From Bordetella ansorpii (GTDB lineage: Bacteria > Pseudomonadota > Gammaproteobacteria > Burkholderiales > Burkholderiaceae_B): 64,000 bases of DNA. Shown here piece by piece: positions 33,471 to 41,737 of the stretch; the stretch's first letter is position 1, and each line of letters opens with the position of its first letter. The stretch is taken from assembly GCF_900078315.1 (NCBI RefSeq), contig NZ_FKBS01000007.1:230747-294746 (forward strand), given 5' to 3'. The position numbers were made by a program, and so were the translations under genes. The notes under the pieces were generated by a model that made no database searches, had not been told where the DNA came from, and saw nothing but the letters and a program-made list of their open reading frames with translations.

Positions 33471-35051
33471 TCAGGAACTCAATACGGTTTCGCCCGCGTA
33501 GGGCGCCATGTGGATTTCGTCGCCCACTACGGTGATCGTCCCCACGGTCCATTCGTAGTCGCGCGGATGGCTGGGCTTGAGTACCCAGGTAGTGCCGCCC
33601 TGGATCCGAATCCGGCAGGCGACCGTGGCCGTGGACAGTGCCCCGGTCTGCGAGAAATTGCGCACGCTGATCAGATAGCTGGCGTCGCCCCAGCGCGAAA
33701 TCTCGATCACTTCCTGGCCCGGCCCGGTCACGACATCCTGCATCAACTGCGCATACGGCGCCTCGGCCAGGCTGCCGGTGTGGTCATACGCCACGGTCTG
33801 AGGGTTCTTGCCGTCGTTGATCAGGACCAGGCGCAGGTCGACGTCCTGCAGCGCATCGGTCCATTCCAGCAGGACAGTGGCGGCCAGGTCCTGCCGCAGG
33901 GCGTTGGGGACCTGCGGCGCGGCTGTGGGCAGGGGCGGTGGCGTCTCGATGGCGGTGAAGGCTGGCGATGGCACGGCCTTGTTCCGTGCACCGTTGAACA
34001 GGATGTCACGGATGCTGTCATGCAGTGCGGGATGCTGGCGTTCGCGGCCGGCCGTCGCATGGGTGATGATACGGAAGTGGTCCGCCCTCGAGGCGAACGC
34101 CCGGGCGATCATATCGACAGCGATGGCTGGCCGGGGGTACACCAGCAGAATATCGGTGTCAGGACAGGCCTGCGTGTAATCCCCGATGGCTCGTATCGCA
34201 TTGGCCGAGTCGCACTCGTGCCGGTGCTGGCATTCCAGGACGAAGCGCGTCGCGTCATTGTGGTTGCCGTTCAGCGTGGCCCGCACGACCCGGAAATCCG
34301 GATACCTGCCTCGCTTGCGTTTGCCCTGGCCGCGCAGCAGGGCGGACCGCAGTTCGATCCAGATGTCGAACTGTTCGCCGTCGTACTCGTAGGTGGCCAG
34401 CCGCTTGCCGCCAGGTGTGAAGGGCAGCGTGTCGCCTTGGGTGTGGAAATGGAAGCGGTCAGCATGCTCGCGCGCGGCGCGCAGCAGGCGTGTGCCCGTC
34501 CACACCGGGTAGAGCACATGCCGCGCTTTCCACAGCGGCAGCGTCAGCACGCCGATCAGGCGGCCGCCGATCTCGTTGATCCATGCCGCGAGCGTGCGCG
34601 GATCGGCTGGGGCGATGCGTGTGTCCAGCGCCTGCCGGACCGCATCCATCTGCTCCTGAAGCTGGGCCCGCGTATGCAGGGCGACGGTATCGTCCTGAAG
34701 CCGCAGCGCCAGACGCAGTGTGTCGGCGCCTCGGTGGGTTTGCGCGCAGGCCTGCGTGTCCAGAATATCCGCCAGCATGCAGGCAAAGTCCCGCAGATGC
34801 GTCCGCACGGTTTCCAGAAAATGAGAAACCGTGACCTGCGGTGCGCTGGCCTTGGCGTCCGTGCGCAGCAGATCGCGCAGTCTGATGTCGCCTTTCCGGG
34901 GCGTGGGAGACCACTCCGTCACCAGATGCATCCGCAGCGCGTCTTCCAGGTCGGCATCCCGGCCGGGCTTGTTCCTGCCCGTGCGCAGCTCCAGGCCGGC
35001 CTGCGTGCAAAGCCTGTCCCACCATTCGAGCGCCGTATCGGTTACCGCCAT
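33471..35051 (-). CDS. Uncharacterised PD-(D/E)XK-like protein with C-terminal YfaP/DUF2135-like domain
   Basis: A 526-residue soluble protein of unknown family. Residues 1-220 are mostly helical. A nuclease-like core follows: RYPDFRVV (D252), then FVLECQHR (E273 and Q275), then a helix with AIGDYTQACPDTDILLVYP. This is the PD-(D/E)XK layout with glutamine in place of the last lysine, a variant known from BglII. Residues about 390-500 read LEWTDALQDVDLRLVL, VVTGPGQEVIEI and SYLISVRNFSQTG, the pattern of the beta-sandwich DUF2135/YfaP family. ATG 35051 gives the full frame; a weak AGG lies upstream. It is convergent with the diguanylate cyclase gene and divergent from ggt. Function is unassigned. 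Confidence 0.7.
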   Translation of the reverse strand: MAVTDTALEWWDRLCTQAGLELRTGRNKPGRDADLEDALRMHLVTEWSPTPRKGDIRLRDLLRTDAKASAPQVTVSHFLETVRTHLRDFACMLADILDTQACAQTHRGADTLRLALRLQDDTVALHTRAQLQEQMDAVRQALDTRIAPADPRTLAAWINEIGGRLIGVLTLPLWKARHVLYPVWTGTRLLRAAREHADRFHFHTQGDTLPFTPGGKRLATYEYDGEQFDIWIELRSALLRGQGKRKRGRYPDFRVVRATLNGNHNDATRFVLECQHRHECDSANAIRAIGDYTQACPDTDILLVYPRPAIAVDMIARAFASRADHFRIITHATAGRERQHPALHDSIRDILFNGARNKAVPSPAFTAIETPPPLPTAAPQVPNALRQDLAATVLLEWTDALQDVDLRLVLINDGKNPQTVAYDHTGSLAEAPYAQLMQDVVTGPGQEVIEISRWGDASYLISVRNFSQTGALSTATVACRIRIQGGTTWVLKPSHPRDYEWTVGTITVVGDEIHMAPYAGETVLSS

Positions 35052-35191
35052 GCCTGTCTCGCTGTTCTGCTTTGGCCAGCAGCATATCCCAGGCTGTCTG
35101 AATGGCGCCGTAAAGCATGGGGCGGTCCTGCACCTCGTTGATCTGCGGCGTTTATGCTACCCGGTGACCGAGATCTCCATAAGGCGACCCC

Positions 35192-36934
35192 ATGCACAAT
35201 CTCGCCCGCCTGGCCGTGCTGCTGGCCTGCACGCTGTGCCTGGCGCCCGCACAGTCCCAGCCGGCCACGCAGGACACCAATCCCGAAGCCGCCACCGGCT
35301 ATGCCGACAAGCCGCTGGCGCATGCACGCCACTTCATGCTGGCCTCCGCCAATCCGCTGGCGACGCAGGCCGGCTACGGCATCCTGAAGCAGGGCGGCAG
35401 CGCTACCGACGCCGTGATCGCCACGCAATTGGTGCTGGCGGTGGTCGAGCCGCAGTCGTCCGGCCTGGGGGGCGGCGCGTTCATGGTGCATTACGAAGCC
35501 GAGGGCGGCGCGGTTCAGGTGTACGACAGCCGCGAGACGGCGCCGGCGGCCGCGCGCGCGGACCGTTTCCTGGCGGACGGCAAGCCGATTCCGTTCAAGG
35601 AGGCCGTGAACAATGGCCGTTCGGTGGGCACGCCGGGCCTGTTGCGCGGCCTGGAGCTGGCCCACCGGCAGCACGGCAGGCTGCCGTGGAAGACGTTGTT
35701 CGAGCCAGCCATCCAGGTGGCGTCGCGGGGGTTTGCCGTATCGCCGCGCCTGCATGCATTGCTGGCGAACACGCCGGAACTGGCCCGGCAGCCCGAGGCG
35801 GCGCGCTATTTCTACGCGCCCGATGGGCAGGCGTGGCCCGTGGGCCATGTACTGAAGAATCCCGAGCTGGCGTGGGTGCTGCGCCGGGTGGCCGAGGAAG
35901 GGCCCGACGCGTTCTATCACGGCGGCATCGCGCGCGACATCGTGGCGGCGGTGCAAGGCCACGCCAAGCCGGGCGACCTGACCGAGGCCGACCTGGCAGG
36001 GTATCGCGCGCAGGTGCGCATGCCTGTGTGCGGGCGCTATCGCGCCTATCTGCTGTGCGGTCCGCCGCCGCCCAGCAGCGGTCCGCTGGCCGTGCTGCAG
36101 ATGCTGGGCGCGCTGCAGCAGCACCCCATGGGCCGCATGAAGCCGGATACCGCGCAGGCGGTGCACTATTTCTCGGAAGCCGGCCGGCTGGCCTATGCCG
36201 ACCGCGATTTCTACGTGGGCGATCCCGCCTTCGTCGACGTGCCGGTGTCGGCGCTGCTGGATCCGCGTTACCTGAAGGCGCGCGGCGCGCTGATTCGCCC
36301 GGACCGCAGCATGGGGACCGCGTTGCCGGGGGATCCCGCCGGCCTGCTGCAGGCCCGCGCGCGCGACGATGCCTTCGAGGTGCCGTCGACCACGCACATT
36401 TCAGCTGTGGACGCCCAGGGCAACGTGGTGTCGATGACCTCGACCATCGAGTCCGCCTTCGGCAGCAAGATCCTGGTGCATGGTTTTCTGCTGAACAACG
36501 AGATGACGGACTTCTCGTCGTCGTACCGCGATGCCGAGGGACGGCTGGTGGCCAACCGCGTCGAACCGGGCAAGCGGCCGCGCAGCGCCATGGCGCCGAT
36601 GATCGTGTTCCGCGCCGGCAAGCCCTATCTTGCGGTGGGGTCGCCGGGCGGCAGCGCCATCATCAACTACGTGGCCAAGACGCTGGTGGGCGTGCTGGAC
36701 TGGAACCTGGATATTCAGGAAGCCATCGCGTTGCCCAACATGGGCAGCCGCAACCGCGCCACCGAACTGGAGCGCGGCACGTCGTTGGCGAAGCTGGCGC
36801 CCGCGCTGAAGAAACTGGGGCACGAGGTCAGGGAAGAGGAATTTCCCAGCGGGTTGCAGGGAATCGTGATCGGGCCGTCGGGGCTGTCCGGTGGCGCGGA
36901 CCCGCGCAGGGAAGGGCTGGCGCTGGGGGATTGA
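35192..36934 (+). CDS. ggt: Gamma-glutamyltransferase
   Basis: A 580-residue periplasmic gamma-glutamyltranspeptidase that cleaves gamma-glutamyl bonds of glutathione and transfers or hydrolyses the glutamyl group. The signal peptide (about 1-23) precedes a large subunit with SGLGGGAFMVHY and SRETAP (arginine contacting the glutamyl carboxylate). The self-processing site is STTHISAVDAQGNVVSMTSTI, the first threonine of TTH being T400. It becomes the N-terminus and nucleophile of the small subunit. The late GSPGGSAIINYVAKTL segment is also conserved. Length is normal. ATAAGG lies nine bases before the ATG. The 3' end overlaps an antisense frame discussed separately. Confidence 0.95.
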   Translation: MHNLARLAVLLACTLCLAPAQSQPATQDTNPEAATGYADKPLAHARHFMLASANPLATQAGYGILKQGGSATDAVIATQLVLAVVEPQSSGLGGGAFMVHYEAEGGAVQVYDSRETAPAAARADRFLADGKPIPFKEAVNNGRSVGTPGLLRGLELAHRQHGRLPWKTLFEPAIQVASRGFAVSPRLHALLANTPELARQPEAARYFYAPDGQAWPVGHVLKNPELAWVLRRVAEEGPDAFYHGGIARDIVAAVQGHAKPGDLTEADLAGYRAQVRMPVCGRYRAYLLCGPPPPSSGPLAVLQMLGALQQHPMGRMKPDTAQAVHYFSEAGRLAYADRDFYVGDPAFVDVPVSALLDPRYLKARGALIRPDRSMGTALPGDPAGLLQARARDDAFEVPSTTHISAVDAQGNVVSMTSTIESAFGSKILVHGFLLNNEMTDFSSSYRDAEGRLVANRVEPGKRPRSAMAPMIVFRAGKPYLAVGSPGGSAIINYVAKTLVGVLDWNLDIQEAIALPNMGSRNRATELERGTSLAKLAPALKKLGHEVREEEFPSGLQGIVIGPSGLSGGADPRREGLALGD

Positions 36935-37227
36935 GCGCCGTACCAGAGGACCGGCAGCGGATCCGCCGACGCCAGCATGGGGCGGGTGCGGCGCGAGCCG
37001 TCGCCCAGCGAGGGCTCGGCGGGGTCGAGCCCGGCGGCCTGCCGGGCGGCCGCCACGATGGCCGCGGGCTCGGCGGACGGCATGGCGTAGTTTTCGATGC
37101 GGGTGTCGACGCGGGCCTCGCTCCAGGCGCCGACCAGCGTGCCGGTGCTGGCGGCCAGGGCCAGCAAGGCAGCGGCGGCCAATCCCGTCAGCAATCCCCA
37201 GGGCATCATCGTCAGGGCTTGTTTCAT
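36715..37227 (-). CDS. Putative small exported protein, 3' end antisense to ggt
   Basis: A 170-residue frame starting at ATG 37227 with GAGGAGCC upstream. The first 26 residues (MKQALTMMPWGLLTGLAAAA and onward) form a hydrophobic export or anchor segment, and the next 75 or so look like ordinary protein (RVDTRIENYAMPSAEPAAIV). From about residue 98 the frame is simply the antisense of the ggt 3' end (36715-36934), low in complexity and rich in Ser/Pro. Either the true gene is short and has lost its stop codon, or it genuinely overlaps ggt by 220 bases. It follows the small-membrane-protein operon on the same strand after a 179-base gap. I do not recognise a family. Confidence 0.4.
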   Translation of the reverse strand: MKQALTMMPWGLLTGLAAAALLALAASTGTLVGAWSEARVDTRIENYAMPSAEPAAIVAAARQAAGLDPAEPSLGDGSRRTRPMLASADPLPVLWYGAQSPSASPSLRGSAPPDSPDGPITIPCNPLGNSSSLTSCPSFFSAGASFANDVPRSSSVARLRLPMLGNAMAS

Positions 37228-37406
37228 GATCAGGGGCTCCTCGAAATGGGTGCGGGCGTAGTGTGCCAAGGACTTATGAGGATGGAATGAAGAGAATGGC
37301 CGGTGGATGAGGTGCATGACGGATCTTCTTGTCGAATCGGCCGGGCGGGCCGCCGGACGTCCGAGTCGGGGACGCATGAGGCATGGCCGGGCGTGCCCGG
37401 ATTCCG

Positions 37407-37724
37407 TCACGTCATGGGGACGCCTGACGCGCGCTTCAGCCGGCATGCCAGGATGAGCAGGGACGGCAGGACATACGAACCGATGAAGACGGCGACCAGC
37501 AAACCGCCCATGACCGCCGCCTCGTCGTGCGTGTCGAACCACGCGCTGGGAAACGCCGCCCAGGCCAGCACGGGCGCCGCCAGGACCCACAGCAGCAGCC
37601 CGCGTACCCAGGCGGCGGGCGCGAGCAGGGCGGTCGCGGGGCAGGCGGCGATCATCCACGTCAGGGCCAGCAGGTGAGTCGGTTCGCCGACCAGGTCCCA
37701 CAGACTGTCGAGGGCGTTATTCAT
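37407..37724 (-). CDS. Small integral membrane protein, about 105 residues
   Basis: A 105-residue protein with three predicted membrane segments (around residues 16-33, 36-52 and 68-93). It begins MNNALDSLWDLVGEPTHLLA. The ATG at 37722-37724 overlaps the stop of the upstream 43-residue gene (stop at 37717-37719), so the two are translationally coupled. The longer frame that starts at 37769 was rejected in favour of this coupled start. I do not recognise the family. The pair lies downstream of phased direct repeats of the type bound by OmpR-family response regulators, so it may answer to envelope or metal stress. Confidence 0.62.
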   Translation of the reverse strand: MNNALDSLWDLVGEPTHLLALTWMIAACPATALLAPAAWVRGLLLWVLAAPVLAWAAFPSAWFDTHDEAAVMGGLLVAVFIGSYVLPSLLILACRLKRASGVPMT

Positions 37725-37848
37725 GGCCCGAGTCCGGCTTGGCCCGGTTCGGCGCATCCACCATTTCACCGAGTCGCAGCAAGCCCAGCGCCGCGCCGCA
37801 CATCAGCGTGGCGCCGGTGATGACGAAAGTCTTGAAGAGATATTTCAT
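37717..37848 (-). CDS. Very small membrane protein, 43 residues
   Basis: A 43-codon frame, ATG at 37846-37848, reading MKYLFKTFVITGATLMCGAA and then a short polar tail. The single hydrophobic segment after a lysine-bearing start looks like an inner-membrane anchor or signal peptide. GAGGATCGG precedes the start. Its stop overlaps the ATG of the 105-residue membrane protein, which supports both being real. Direct repeats with an 11-bp period lie 66 bases upstream. It was too short for ordinary gene callers to be confident; the family is unknown to me. Confidence 0.58.
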   Translation of the reverse strand: MKYLFKTFVITGATLMCGAALGLLRLGEMVDAPNRAKPDSGHE

Positions 37849-37913
37849 GGTCCGATCCTCCCGTTGAGATGCATCGCAGTCTGACGATGCGGCGTGAGGA
37901 CCGGACGAAGTTT

Positions 37914-37930
37914 GTGAAGGGACGGTGAAG
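37914..37930 (-). promoter_or_regulatory. Phased direct repeat, candidate OmpR-family response-regulator site
   Basis: On the minus strand CTTCAC-N5-CTTCAC repeats with an 11-bp period (plus-strand GTGAAG at 37914-37919 and 37925-37930). Tandem half-sites one helical turn apart are the usual target of OmpR/PhoB-family regulators such as PmrA, QseB and ColR. The site is 66 bases before the 43-residue gene. Confidence 0.45.
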
Positions 37931-37988
37931 AACGGGAGAATGCCGGCGCGAAGACATGCGCCGGGCAGGAGAAGCGGTCAGGCGGTGT

Positions 37989-38804
37989 TCAATGCCCGCC
38001 AGGCTCGCTGAAGTCCGCCAGCACGTCGTCGCGCAACGCGATGAATGCCGGATCGCTGCGGCTGCGGGGCCGTGGCAGATCCACTTCCACGGTGCGGCGG
38101 ATGCGTCCCGGATGCGGTTGCATGACCACCACGCGGTCGCCCAGGAACACGGCCTCGTCCACGTCGTGCGTGACCAGCAGCATGGTGATGCGCTCCTGCT
38201 GCCAGATACGCTGCAGCTCGTGCTGCAGGCGCGAGCGCGTCAGCGCGTCCAGCGCGCCGAAGGGCTCGTCCAGCAGCAGCACGCGCGGCCGGTTGACCAG
38301 GCCGCGCGCGATGGCCACGCGCTGCGCCATGCCGCCGGAAAGCTGATGCGGATAGGATTGCTCGAAGCCTTGCAGGCCGACCAGGGCCACGTGCCCGGCC
38401 ACCAGTTCGCGTTTCTCGGCGTGCGCCAGGCCGGCGTTGCGCAGGCCCACTTCGATGTTCTGCTCGACGTTCAGCCACGGGAACAGGCGATGGTCCTGGA
38501 ACACGATGCCGCGGTCCAGGCCGGTGCCGCGGATGGGGACGCCGTCGAACTGGATGCGGCCGTCGTATCCGGTGTCCAGGCCCAGGATCAGGCGCAGCAG
38601 TGTGGACTTGCCGCAGCCGCTGGCGCCGACAATGCTGACGAACTGGCCGGCGGGCACGTCCAGGTCGATGTCCTGCAGCACCTGCAGCGTGCCGCCCTCG
38701 GCCTGCGTGCTGGCGTAGCGCTTGCTCACGCCCTGTATCTGCAGGCGGTTGTGATCTCCCTGGGGCGCGGCGCGCGAGGGGATGTCGGTCAGGGTCTCGG
38801 TCAT
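37989..38804 (-). CDS. ABC transporter ATP-binding protein (SsuB/TauB type)
   Basis: A 271-residue ATPase of the nitrate/sulfonate/taurine importer class. Walker A is GASGCGKST (about 56-64), the Q-loop is IVFQDHRLFPW, the ABC signature is LSGGMAQRVAIARGL, Walker B is VLLLDEPFGALDALTR and the switch histidine lies in LVTHDVDEA. The ATG at 38804 follows AAGGAA by seven bases. It is the last gene of a five-gene minus-strand operon with two permeases, a solute-binding protein and an amidohydrolase. It energises import of an organic anion; the substrate is probably the one acted upon by the amidohydrolase. Confidence 0.93.
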   Translation of the reverse strand: MTETLTDIPSRAAPQGDHNRLQIQGVSKRYASTQAEGGTLQVLQDIDLDVPAGQFVSIVGASGCGKSTLLRLILGLDTGYDGRIQFDGVPIRGTGLDRGIVFQDHRLFPWLNVEQNIEVGLRNAGLAHAEKRELVAGHVALVGLQGFEQSYPHQLSGGMAQRVAIARGLVNRPRVLLLDEPFGALDALTRSRLQHELQRIWQQERITMLLVTHDVDEAVFLGDRVVVMQPHPGRIRRTVEVDLPRPRSRSDPAFIALRDDVLADFSEPGGH

Positions 38805-38866
38805 GGCATTCCTTTCGATGTCGGGTTGCGAGGACCGCCGCGCGACGGCGGCCCCGAGGCGAGGGA

Positions 38867-39730
38867 TCAGGCCTGCGTGCCGCGCCATCGGCCCAGGCGC
38901 CGTTCCAGCGCGCGCGCCGAGGCGTTCATGGCCCAGCCGATCAGGCCGACCACGAACATGGCGAAGATCACCAGGTCCATCTGGAAGTGTTCGCTGCCTT
39001 CGATCAGCAGATTGCCCATGCCCAGGCCGGACACCAGCAGGTACTCGGCGCCGATAGTGGCCAGCCACGAATAGATCAGCGCCAGATAGATGCCGGTGAA
39101 GATCGAGGGAACGGCCGAGGGCAGCACCACCAGCCGGATGGTCTGCCAGCGCGTGTAGCGATAGACCCGCGCCACCTCCAGCAGGTTGGCCGGCACGTTG
39201 CGGATGCCGTCGCAGGTGTTCACCACGACGGGCACCAGCGCGGCCAGCGACAGGAACACCACCTTGGCCGTGTCGCCCAGGCCGAACCACACCGAGATCA
39301 GCGGAATCCACGCGAACAGCGAGATCTGCTTGAAGGTGTTGAAGCTGGGGCCGACGATGCGGTCGAACAGTGCCGACAGGCCCAGCAGCGCGCCCAGCGC
39401 CAGGCCCAGCACGGTGCCGATGGCGAAGCCCGCCAGTTCGCGCGCCAGGCTGGACGACAGCGCCCGCCACAGTTTGCCGCCCGACACGTATTCGGCGGCG
39501 GTGGCCAGCACCTTGGCCGGCGAGACCAGCAAGGCGGGATTGGCGGCGCCCGCGGCGGCCAGCGCCCACCAGATCGCGATGGCGATCACGGGCACCACCA
39601 GGCCGCGCCAGCGCCCGCTGGCCGCGAGGCGGCGCAGGACGCCGGGGCGTTGCAGCGGTTCATCGGCGCGCGGCGCCAGCCTGCCCCTGGGGCCCAGCGC
39701 GGCCTGCAGATATTCCACGTCGGCGCTCAT
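38867..39730 (-). CDS. ABC transporter permease (SsuC/TauC type), second of two
   Basis: A 287-residue inner-membrane permease of the BPD_transp_1 class with about six helices after a hydrophilic N-terminus (1-45). The cytoplasmic EAA-like coupling loop is LLEVARVYRYTRWQTIRLVVLPSA split across residues near 190-215. The first base of its ATG lies inside the end of the upstream permease gene (ATGA overlap, 39727-39730), so translation is coupled. The two permeases are similar in length but clearly different in sequence, suggesting a heterodimeric membrane domain; in SsuABC and TauABC a single permease usually forms a homodimer. Confidence 0.9.
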   Translation of the reverse strand: MSADVEYLQAALGPRGRLAPRADEPLQRPGVLRRLAASGRWRGLVVPVIAIAIWWALAAAGAANPALLVSPAKVLATAAEYVSGGKLWRALSSSLARELAGFAIGTVLGLALGALLGLSALFDRIVGPSFNTFKQISLFAWIPLISVWFGLGDTAKVVFLSLAALVPVVVNTCDGIRNVPANLLEVARVYRYTRWQTIRLVVLPSAVPSIFTGIYLALIYSWLATIGAEYLLVSGLGMGNLLIEGSEHFQMDLVIFAMFVVGLIGWAMNASARALERRLGRWRGTQA

Positions 39731-40590
39731 GAGCGTGCTCCGTGCGCCGGGCGATGGCGCAGCAGACGCTGCTCCGACAGATCCAGCAGCCGGTCGATGG
39801 CGTAGCCGATGGCGCCCACCACGATGACGGCGGCCATCACCAGGTCCAACTGGAACAACTGCCGGCCGTACACGATCAGGTAGCCGATGCCTTCGCTGGA
39901 GGCCACCAGTTCCACCACCACCAGCGACAGCCAGGCCTTGGTGAAGCCCAGGCGCAGGCCGGTGAACAGCGTGGGCACGGCGTGCGGCAGCACGATCTCC
40001 AGCACTTCCTGCCGGCGCGTGTAGCCGTAGACGCGGCCGACTTCGCGCAAGCCCTGGGGCGTCTGCCGGAAGCCTTGCAGCGTGTTCAGCGTGACGGGCA
40101 CCAGCGCCGCCTTGGCGATCAGGATGTACTTCAGGGGTTCGCCGATGCCGACCAACAGCAGCACGAAGGGCAGCCAGGCCAGTACGGGGATCTGCACCAG
40201 CGCGTTGAAGGTGGGCAGCACGTAGGCCTGCAACCGTGGCGACAGGCCCATCGCCGAGCCCAGCGCCAGACCCAGAAGACTACCGATGGCGAAGCCCGTG
40301 ACCACGCGCAGCAGGCTGGCTTGCAGGTGGGTCCACAGCTCGCCGCTGGTGGCCAGGTCGCTGAGTGTCTGCCACACGAAGGCGGGCGGCGGCAGCACCT
40401 GGGGCGAGATCCAGCCGCCTTCGGCGCCGGCCTGCCACAGGGCCAGCAAGGCCAGTGGCAACAGCCACGGCAGCACGCGCAGGGACACGCGGCGAACCGT
40501 GCGGCGCAGCGCGGCGGCGGGGGCGCGGGTCAGTGAAGGCAGGCCTGTGCCCGAGGGCAGCGCCGGCGCGAGTATCGAGGGATGATTCAT
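39727..40590 (-). CDS. ABC transporter permease (SsuC/TauC type), first of two
   Basis: A 287-residue inner-membrane permease paralogous to its downstream neighbour. About six membrane helices start at residue 36 (VLPWLLPLALLALWQAG). The conserved coupling loop is LREVGRVYGYTRRQEVLEIV near residues 181-200. The order is binding protein (40601-41701), this permease ten bases later, then the second permease with a four-base overlap, then the ATPase. The tight spacing supports a single transcript and fixed stoichiometry. It imports an unidentified sulfonate-, taurine- or aromatic-acid-like compound. Confidence 0.9.
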   Translation of the reverse strand: MNHPSILAPALPSGTGLPSLTRAPAAALRRTVRRVSLRVLPWLLPLALLALWQAGAEGGWISPQVLPPPAFVWQTLSDLATSGELWTHLQASLLRVVTGFAIGSLLGLALGSAMGLSPRLQAYVLPTFNALVQIPVLAWLPFVLLLVGIGEPLKYILIAKAALVPVTLNTLQGFRQTPQGLREVGRVYGYTRRQEVLEIVLPHAVPTLFTGLRLGFTKAWLSLVVVELVASSEGIGYLIVYGRQLFQLDLVMAAVIVVGAIGYAIDRLLDLSEQRLLRHRPAHGARS

Positions 40591-40600
40591 CGGCCGCTCC

Positions 40601-41701
40601 TTATTTCGCCGCGGCGTGCGCTTCGGGCGCTTCGCGGCCCTGCGGGTCGTAGGCGGTCCAGTAGTGCTCCAGGCCCTGCTTCTTCAGCGCGGCCTGCAGG
40701 AAGCTGGTGTCGAACCAGCCGTCCGTCGCGACTTCGCGGCGCACCAGCTTGGCCTTCAGCGCGTCGGAAGCCACGGCCTGGTAGCGCCCCACGATGAAGG
40801 CGTCGGCCAGCGGCGAGTTGCGCGTGCGCAGGTCCTGGTCCTTGAACTCGGCCTGCCACGAGGCATACGGCGTGCCGCTCTTCTCCCAGATGCGGAACAG
40901 CGCCTCGCGGTTCTTCTCGTCGGACGACCAGTGCGCGGCGCGCACGAACACGTCGACCACCTGCTGCACCTCGGCGGGATGCTCCTTCGCGAAATCGTCG
41001 CGCACCAGCAGCGAGGCCTGCCGAGTGAAGGACGGATCCTGGCCCTGCGTGGAATAGATCACCTTGGCCAGGCCCTGATCGCGCACCTTGAACCATTCGT
41101 AGCCGCCGAACGCGGCATCGACGCCATGCGATACCAACGCGGCCTGCGCGCTGCCCGTGTCCAGGTTCACGCCCTTGATGTCGCGTTCGGTCAGGCCGCG
41201 CGAGGCCAGCACGTTGATCGCCACCAGATGGCCGTTGGTGCCGCGAAACAGCGACACGCGCCGGTCCTTCAACTGATCGATGGACCGCAGCGCGGAGTCG
41301 GACGGCGTGACGACGTACAGGTTGTTGCGCGCGCCGCTGGTCAGCAGGATGCGGGTCTTCAGGCCGTTGGCGCGGCCCACCACCGAGGGCAGGTCGCCCT
41401 GGTAGGCGAAGTCGATCTGCCTGTTCGACAGCGCTTCGTTGACGGCGGGACCGGCGCCCTTGAAGAACAGCCATTCGATGCGCACGCCGGCCGGCTCGAA
41501 AGCCTCTTCCAGCCAGTGGTTGGCGCGCGCCACGCTGCCGGGCGAGCCGCCCCAGGTGATGGGATCGCCGCCGCCCGCGGTGGCCACGCCGATGCGTATG
41601 ACCTCGGGCGGCGCGGCGATGGCGTTCGTGGAGAAGGCGCCCAGCGCCAGGGCGATGGCCGGCAACGCCAGCAGGCGGCTGGCGGTGTTCAGAAGCTTCA
41701 T
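40601..41701 (-). CDS. ABC transporter periplasmic binding protein (aliphatic sulfonate type)
   Basis: A 366-residue periplasmic protein of the SsuA/NMT1-like family. The signal peptide (about 1-29) ends FSTNAIA. The mature protein begins PEVIRIGVATAGGG and includes YQGDLPSVVGRANGLKTRIL, which in this family contacts ligand, plus a lobe with FRGTNGHLVAINVLASRGL. It is the specificity component of the adjacent ABC importer. The binding pocket motif differs from classic SsuA, so an organic acid or aromatic ligand is possible. It lies 36 bases downstream of the amidohydrolase gene and was probably co-transcribed with it. Confidence 0.9.
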   Translation of the reverse strand: MKLLNTASRLLALPAIALALGAFSTNAIAAPPEVIRIGVATAGGGDPITWGGSPGSVARANHWLEEAFEPAGVRIEWLFFKGAGPAVNEALSNRQIDFAYQGDLPSVVGRANGLKTRILLTSGARNNLYVVTPSDSALRSIDQLKDRRVSLFRGTNGHLVAINVLASRGLTERDIKGVNLDTGSAQAALVSHGVDAAFGGYEWFKVRDQGLAKVIYSTQGQDPSFTRQASLLVRDDFAKEHPAEVQQVVDVFVRAAHWSSDEKNREALFRIWEKSGTPYASWQAEFKDQDLRTRNSPLADAFIVGRYQAVASDALKAKLVRREVATDGWFDTSFLQAALKKQGLEHYWTAYDPQGREAPEAHAAAK

Positions 41702-41737
41702 GATGCGTGTTCCTTGGTCGTTGCGGAGGGCGGCCGT

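Noticed and set aside
33336-35141. A 601-codon plus-strand frame opposite the YfaP-like/PD-(D/E)XK gene
   Set aside because: Composition is antisense-like with no domain; it also runs over the end of the diguanylate cyclase gene.
37407-37769. Longer start (15 extra codons) for the 105-residue membrane protein
   Set aside because: The internal ATG at 37722 overlaps the stop of the upstream small gene, which fits coupled translation better.
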